A DNA stretch of 64,000 nucleotides from Hyphodiscus hymeniophilus (lineage: Eukaryota > Ascomycota > Leotiomycetes > Helotiales > Hyphodiscaceae), in the NCBI GenBank assembly GCA_016508695.1, contig VNKQ01000004.1, positions 1,240,001-1,304,000 on the forward strand, read 5' to 3'. Positions 58,566 through 64,000 of the stretch are shown piece after piece. The notes under the pieces are model-generated. The model was given only the letters and a program-made list of their open reading frames with translations. It was not told the DNA's origin and did not search any database. Both the position numbers and the translations under genes were made by a program. Every line of letters begins with the position of its first letter. Within the stretch, counting starts at the first letter, position 1.

Positions 58566-59190
58566 TGTCGATACAAGTGATGGGGGTTATCGGTTTGAGT
58601 CGGAAAAGAAAAGTTGGAAGAAGGTTGGTTCAGAGTGACAGCTGTTGTTGTGGTTGTTGCTGCTGGGCTGAGGTTAAAGAAGTGATTTGGCTCGTTTGTG
58701 TGGAGAAATGTGCGTGCAAGGCTGGGATCGAAGCGCTTCTTCCTACTTCCACAGAAATTGGGGGTCGCAGAGAGCTTGTAACCCCTGTAACCTGCCCATT
58801 TAAGGCTGAGAGTGAATCTGGAGGGGAGTCAGTTGCAAACATCCTTCTGATATTTATTGTATTATTGTAGTTTTAATGGAGGAAATAATTAATTAAATAT
58901 GTAGCCAAACAAAGAGACTTTTCACTCGTTCCTTCAACTCCCACTGCCTTGTGCCACCGCGTCCTCCAAACAAACCTCCCGCTTCCCAACGTCACTGGAT
59001 TCAGAGCACGGCCACGGTAATCGAGCGAGCCAAAGCTCGAAGCGCAGTGCGGTCAAAACCTACTCCCAAATGAACAAACAACCACAAGCATCTCGCAGAA
59101 AAGCCAATCAGAAACACATTAAGAAGGACAGCACGTCCTAAGCATCTGCTGCGGAGTATTTCTTCTGCAATCCTGCTGCAGTCCGCCATC
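58566..59190. promoter_or_regulatory. Divergent promoter region p23 / VPS24
   Basis: About 625 bp between the two start codons. It includes an AT-rich patch (attgtattattgtagttttaat, near 58,856) and then a C-rich stretch on the plus strand toward VPS24. Short frames on both strands are not credible genes. Confidence 0.45.
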
Positions 59191-59927
59191 ATGGAATCTC
59201 TCAAAGCCGTCTTCTGGAAGCCTGATCCGCAAGCACAAGTGAGCCCCTCATCTCAACCCAACGTACAAGTCATCTAATGTGCTTGCAGGTCCGGAAATGT
59301 AATCAGATAATGCGGGAGAATACCCGCAAACTCGATCGCGATATCGCACAGCTCAAGGTCGTCGAGAATAAGACCAGAACCCTCATACTCCAAGCATCCC
59401 GTCGGGCGCAACGGAACCCCTCCCAAGCCAAGCAAGCCGCACAGGAGACGCGGATCTTCGCACGAGAGTTGATCCGCACACGAAAGACCTCCCAACGACT
59501 CATTACCTCGAAAGCACAGCTCAATAGTGTGGCTATGCAAGTCCAAGAGGCATTCGCGGTGAGGAAGATTGAGGGTAGCATCAGATCGAGCGTGGGCATC
59601 ATGAAAGATGTCAACAGTCTTGTGCGCCTACCGGAGCTGACGGGTACGATGCGGGAGTTGAGTCAAGAGTTAGTGAAGGCGGGCATTATCGAGGAGATGG
59701 TGGGCGATAGTCTGCCGGACGAGTTGGAGGAGGAAGATGAGGAAGCTGAATCCGAGGTTGACAAGGTGCTGGGTGAGATTCTGCGGGATAGGATGGGCAA
59801 GGTTGCTGCTACGCCTAGTACACCTGAACCGGTACAACAAGCGCCTGCTGCGGAAGACGAGGACGAAGAGGATGCGGAGGCTATGCTAGATCAGATGAGG
59901 GGAAGGTTGGAGGCTTTGAAGAGCTGA
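59191..59927 (+). CDS. VPS24: ESCRT-III subunit Vps24 (CHMP3)
   Basis: Two exons (59,191-59,238 and 59,289-59,927) give 228 residues. Vps24 caps Snf7 filaments on endosomes during multivesicular body formation. The start MESLKAVFWKPDPQAQ followed by VRKCNQIMRENTRKLDRD is characteristic; the basic N-terminal helices 1-2 follow (ASRRAQRNPSQAKQAA, ARELIRTRKTSQRL), then LNSVAMQVQEAFAVRKIEGS. The C-terminal half is acidic and carries AMLDQMRGRLEALKS, the MIM-like helix that binds Vps4. Length is typical. The intron is 50 nt with phase 0. Confidence 0.95.
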
Positions 59928-60230
59928 GCGAATTGAGCGTGGGCATGGCGTTTGGATATTGGGTTTGGAGTTAGTGTCAGGTTTGAGAACATCCGTCTTG
60001 CAATTGGAATGGTATCGCTGCAGGATCATCACTACGCTCACATCTTGGAGCAGTTTACATTGCAAAGTCCTTAGCGATGACATCCCACCCTAGTAAACCA
60101 GAGCTGTAGTTAGTAAATGTAAACCACAATCAGCCCGGCATTCGAGGATTGTTCATCATCAACGAGGTCAAAACGTATTAATGTCTCAACCCTTCCATAA
60201 CCAAAAAGCAAATTAATATTAAAGCTAGAT
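59928..60230. other. Intergenic between convergent genes
   Basis: About 300 bp with the 3' ends of VPS24 (+) and the glyoxal oxidase gene (-). AT-rich toward 60,200 with a possible poly(A) signal word for the minus gene. No gene was seen. Confidence 0.5.
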
Positions 60231-63200
60231 CTACTGATTATGTGAACCCAACCCCACGGCTCCTAGGCCCGGTGAATCAAAGTCAGAATATGCTGGCCAA
60301 TTCCCTATTCCCGCCGCATCAGCAATCGACCCTCCAATTCTGATCCAATGGCTCTCCCCCGGCATCTTGCCATTCAGAACAAATATCTGATACCATCCAG
60401 GCGGCGCAACGTGAGCAGATGGCGGGGCTGTAAGCCTACAGCTTGCACCTGCCGCAGTACCGGTACATGACACCGTGAGGAAGAGTGTCCGCTGACCCAT
60501 AGAATTTCCATGCGTGGACGACACGGCTGCCATCATCGAGACACGAACACCTGCCATGTTCCCGCTAGGGATCGTGGCTGTGATGAGGATGTTGGTCTCG
60601 GAGTACGTCCAATCGACATTGGATATCGTAAAGGAGGGAGCAGTGGCGCCTGAGAGGCTATATGGGGGGTTGAAGACTTCCACACGGTATTCCTGTGGGT
60701 TTGTCCCGTCCTCGGGGTCAGAGCCTGAGACTAATACGCGTCCGTCGGGAAGTAGAATGGCCTCGGAGTGATAGAGTCGTGCTACGATTGTGGTTGCCAT
60801 TATGGAGAAGCGTTGATTGACGGGGAGGGTTGGGTCAAATAGGACGGCGTTAAGGTTTGGGTTTGATGCGAGACCGAAACCTGCGACGCCTGCTTGAGCA
60901 CCGTTAAGGATGAGGTAAGTTCCATCCGGGAGAGCAACAATGCAGGACATTACGCGTTGGGAGGGCATGCGTTCGATTGTCCATGTTGGGGAGGCGACTT
61001 CGGGTTGTGTTGAGACGCAATTGTCGATTGCCATGGCGTTCCCATTCGCAGAGCCGCCGCAGACGAGGACAGTTACAGGATCGGAATAGGGCGGGTACTG
61101 AGGGAGTATGACGGCCGTGCCTTCGAGAGGGTACGTACGGCCTGCGAGGAAGTTTTGAACTGAGCCAGGAAGGTTGGGAAGGGTTTTGGTGGTGTCGAAG
61201 GTGGCCTCGTCGAGAATCCGTGCTTCATTGTAGTATATGATAAAGATGCCCCCAGAAGGAAGGACGAACATGTATGGATAGAGGTTATTGGGATCGGTAC
61301 GGTCAAGCCAGTCGAGATATTTGGCGTATCCACCTTTCGGTAGAGGGAGGATCTCGCAAGAAGGAGTGGGAGCACTGTTCGACCCAACCTCACCACCCAT
61401 GACGAGGACTGAACCGTTTGTCATGACCATAGCCGATGGGTACCACCGTCCAGCCAGGAGAGAGACTTCATTGACATTCTCTTGCCAATCATTCTTACCC
61501 CAGACTCCAGGACTTCCATCCGGCCAGTATACTCTCACGCCATATGTAGAAGCTCCAGCCCATCCTCCAATATTGAGTTGCCTTCCAGCCTTGTCAGGCA
61601 GTGTGACGCCAGCAGAACAGAAGATATCAGTCTTGACGTGTAATGGCCGCCAAGCTGCAGTGAAGTTGTTGAGAACCGTAAGGTCAAGTTCGTAAGTACC
61701 AGTGGTGTTGGGAGCACCTGTCCCAGACTTCTCCATGAAGACGACTTTGTTATTGATACCGGTGGTAGTGAGCAGAGGTACAACGACACCACCGATTAGG
61801 AATTCATATGAGCCCATGTCAGCACCAGTCGGAGTATGCCAGATATTGATTGGATCGCCCGTCCATTTGTAATACGAAATCCTCGAACCTCCACCACAGT
61901 AGTAGTTTTGGTCTCCTGAACACGCGACTTGACAATCTGTTTCCGCTACCTGGGTAGAACCACTGAGTTTGAGATGTGAGTCGTCCCCACAATAACATTC
62001 GTCGCCATACTAGAAGAAGAGGAGAGTCAATAATTACCCATTCTGATATCCAGATTTTAAAACATGAATGAAAAAGACAGGGATAGCTCCGGCTTTGCTT
62101 ACCTCCATACCAGCTGCCATGTAGCCATATTCCGCACAGAGGCTTAGACAAGTCGTAGCACTGTTATTGCTAGTCAATATACTTTGCCAGATCAGGGCTC
62201 GGTTGTTATTGACGTTGTCGGTATAGCAGCCTTGATAAGTCCAGCTTCCGGGAAGACCGGTGCTCTGAGCAGCGGGTGGTTGAAAGATGGTGAGGTTTCC
62301 TCCCTTGTTGTAGATTGACAGGTAATCACCTGCTCCACATATCTCATTGGCGTTGCCAGCGCATGGCATGTTGCACTTAGAAGCATCTGCGGGAGCGGCA
62401 CCATTGTATAAGTAATTGTCGCAGAAACACTGTGAACTGTACTCCATGCCAGCGATTGAGTAGCCAGCAGTGATGCAAGTGTTGATACACGATTCTATAG
62501 TGTTCGTAGCACCCCCGGTTTGTTGGTAACTCAGAGCGCGCCCTGTAGTGCCTTCAGTGTAGCAGCCGTCATACTTCCAGCCTGTAGCCAAAGATGTTTG
62601 ACTGGAAGTTGTTGCCGAGCTAGTCTTGGTAGATGATGTGGTAGGTTTACTGCTGGTCGATGACGTTGAAAGCTTTGAGCTACTTGAGGTTTTCGTCGAA
62701 GTTGAGAGTTTTGAGCTGGTAGTACTTCTCGTCGAAGTCGAGAGTTTTGAGTTGGTAGTACTTTTCGTCGAAGTCGAGAGTTTTGAGCTGGTAGTACTTT
62801 TCGTCGCGGTAGAGAGTTTAGAGCTGGAAGTACTTTTCGTCGCGGTAGAGAGTTTAGAGCTTGTAGTACTTTTCGTCGAGGTCGAAAGTTTTGAGCTTGT
62901 ACTACTTTTCGCCGAAGTTGAGAGTTTAGAACTGGTGCTAGTTTTGCGAGAAGTCGAAGAAACTTTGACAGAACTACTCGGGACCGAAGTAATGACGACC
63001 GAAGATACAGTAGCTGTTGAGCCCGTATAACCATTCTTGTATATATTAAGTCGGTTCCCGGCTCCGCAGAATTCGCTGCTGTTCCCATTGCAGGTCATCG
63101 AGCAGTCGCTGATTCCTCCGGGGGCAATGACGGCCCCGTTGGATAAGGCATTTCCGCAGTCTGTCTCATTCATCAGTGCATGATTGAAGGATACCACGAT

Positions 63201-64000
63201 AGGCAAACATACAGCACTCCCCACCATATTCCACTCCAGCAAAGGTATAACCCGCCATACTGCACGTGGAGATGCATAGCGCCACGGTATTAGCTGTCGA
63301 TCCTCCAGTGACCGTCACCCCAGTGGTGAGTGTACGGCCTGTGGTTCCCTCCCTGTGTCTTCGTCAACTTAAGCTCCATAGAATGCAGCCACGCGTGAGC
63401 TGTCGAATTCGTGTAACGCTTACGAGTAACAACCCAGAAAACCAAATCCCAGGGCGCCGGGATTGGTTGCTGGCCCAGCAGGCGCGCTCTTCCCGTTCCA
63501 AAAAATTGATAACCTGCTCGAGCCTCCGCATAATTCTGTATTGTTACCAGTGCATGCCATATTACAATCGGTGCTCTATCAGCATGTTCAGTACATATAT
63601 TTCCCGAAAGTCTAGAAGCAGCTCCAGGGTTGGGAAGCCGTCCCAGGAGCAATGCTACTTAGCATGCAGGCCTCGAGAGCTCAGCTCATGCGCTCCAGAG
63701 GCCTCATACGAGAAAGTGCCAAATTGTAGAGGGTGAGACGTACTGGAGCGACGGCGCCTGTTGAAGCTATCTCGTTGCCGCAGTCTGATTGCAGGATCAG
63801 TCAGAATGCTAATTCGAGAAAGAGTAAGAGGACACATACAACATTCTTGACTATACTCCACCCCGGCATAGATATATCCAAGAGTATTACAATATGCGAT
63901 ACAGCTCTCCTCCGTCATCCCAGTGGTGTTCGTGTATGAAGAGCTGCCCAGAGTTCGTGGTCCGGAATCAGTATAACATCCTAAGTCCTCAATCAGAACA
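60231..64000 (-). CDS. WSC-domain glyoxal oxidase, 5' end beyond window
   Basis: Minus-strand gene cut by the right edge. The visible exons encode at least four WSC domains (glycan-binding, eight-Cys type): a partial one from 64,000 to about 63,440; one near 63,360-63,050; a Ser/Thr-rich linker; then near 62,590-62,330 and 62,250-61,860. The frame then continues as the copper-radical oxidase (AA5_1 glyoxal oxidase) domain from about 61,800. Active-site pieces are KTDIFCSAGVTLPDKAGRQL (thioether Cys), RLYHSEAILLPDGRVLVSGSDP (Tyr/His) and HVAPPGWYQIFVL. It oxidises aldehydes and makes peroxide outside the cell, possibly supplying peroxidases. Introns at 62,010-62,102, 63,161-63,212 and 63,353-63,423 are supported by restored Cys motifs, and another spans roughly 63,573-63,731. 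Signal peptide is not in the window. Confidence 0.88.
62660..62950 (-). repeat. 36-bp tandem minisatellite in the WSC linker
   Basis: About eight copies of a 36-bp unit (roughly gtagtacttttcgtcgaagt... on the plus strand) with C/T and A/G variation between copies. On the coding strand each unit encodes the 12-residue block STKSTTSSKLST, giving a Ser/Thr/Lys-rich linker between the second and third WSC domains, likely O-glycosylated. The period is a multiple of three, so copy number can vary without frameshift. Confidence 0.85.

Overview
The window is nuclear DNA of a filamentous ascomycete (Pezizomycotina; Leotiomycetes is my guess only, since no marker settles it). The evidence is eukaryotic genes with short spliced introns of about 45-180 nt with GT-AG or occasional GC-AG ends, the fungus-specific factor eEF3, a PSTAIRE Cdk1 that starts MENYQK, WSC-domain glyoxal oxidase and heme-thiolate peroxygenase genes, and a block of AT-rich DNA bearing the signature of repeat-induced point mutation (RIP). 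Every spliced model was read by eye and checked for reading-frame phase; none was checked by alignment or RNA.

Positions 1 to about 10,040 are a gene-free RIP block in which CpA and TpG are almost absent while CpG survives. It holds two decayed Ty1/copia-type retrotransposons (integrase and reverse transcriptase near 1.5-4.9 kb; reverse transcriptase and RNase H near 8.1-9.6 kb), a 400-bp inverted-repeat structure near 7.0-7.4 kb, and an LTR-like remnant just outside the edge (10,079-10,169). From about 10.2 kb composition returns to normal and ordinary genes follow.

10-24 kb: two hypothetical genes, a DUF1275 membrane protein (-), translation elongation factor eEF3 (+), an amidase-signature gene with seven or so exons (-), a short-chain dehydrogenase pseudogene, and an Mpv17/PMP22 membrane protein (+). 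24-41 kb, all on the minus strand: a secreted heme-thiolate peroxygenase, EME1/MMS4 (partner of the Mus81 nuclease), KCS1 (inositol hexakisphosphate kinase), D-3-phosphoglycerate dehydrogenase with an apparent one-base frameshift in a G5 run, and two-domain glyoxalase I. 41-52 kb: a possible roadblock-fold protein, then a run of accessory metabolic genes (short-chain dehydrogenase, regulator-like protein, methyltransferase, intradiol dioxygenase, amidase) that could be a small catabolic cluster. 52-60 kb: housekeeping genes again (an AlkB-type dioxygenase divergent from cdc2/CDK1; p23/Sba1 divergent from VPS24). 60-64 kb: a multi-WSC glyoxal oxidase on the minus strand that runs off the right edge.

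No rRNA, convincing tRNA, CRISPR array or prokaryotic-type operon was seen. The most notable observations are the saturated RIP block with its sharp edge and internal inverted repeat, the SER3-type frameshift, two GC-AG introns, repeated use of a GTTCGT donor site, an altered active-site motif in the first amidase, a p23 micro-exon, a 36-bp coding minisatellite in the glyoxal oxidase, and the possible aromatic/amide catabolic cluster.
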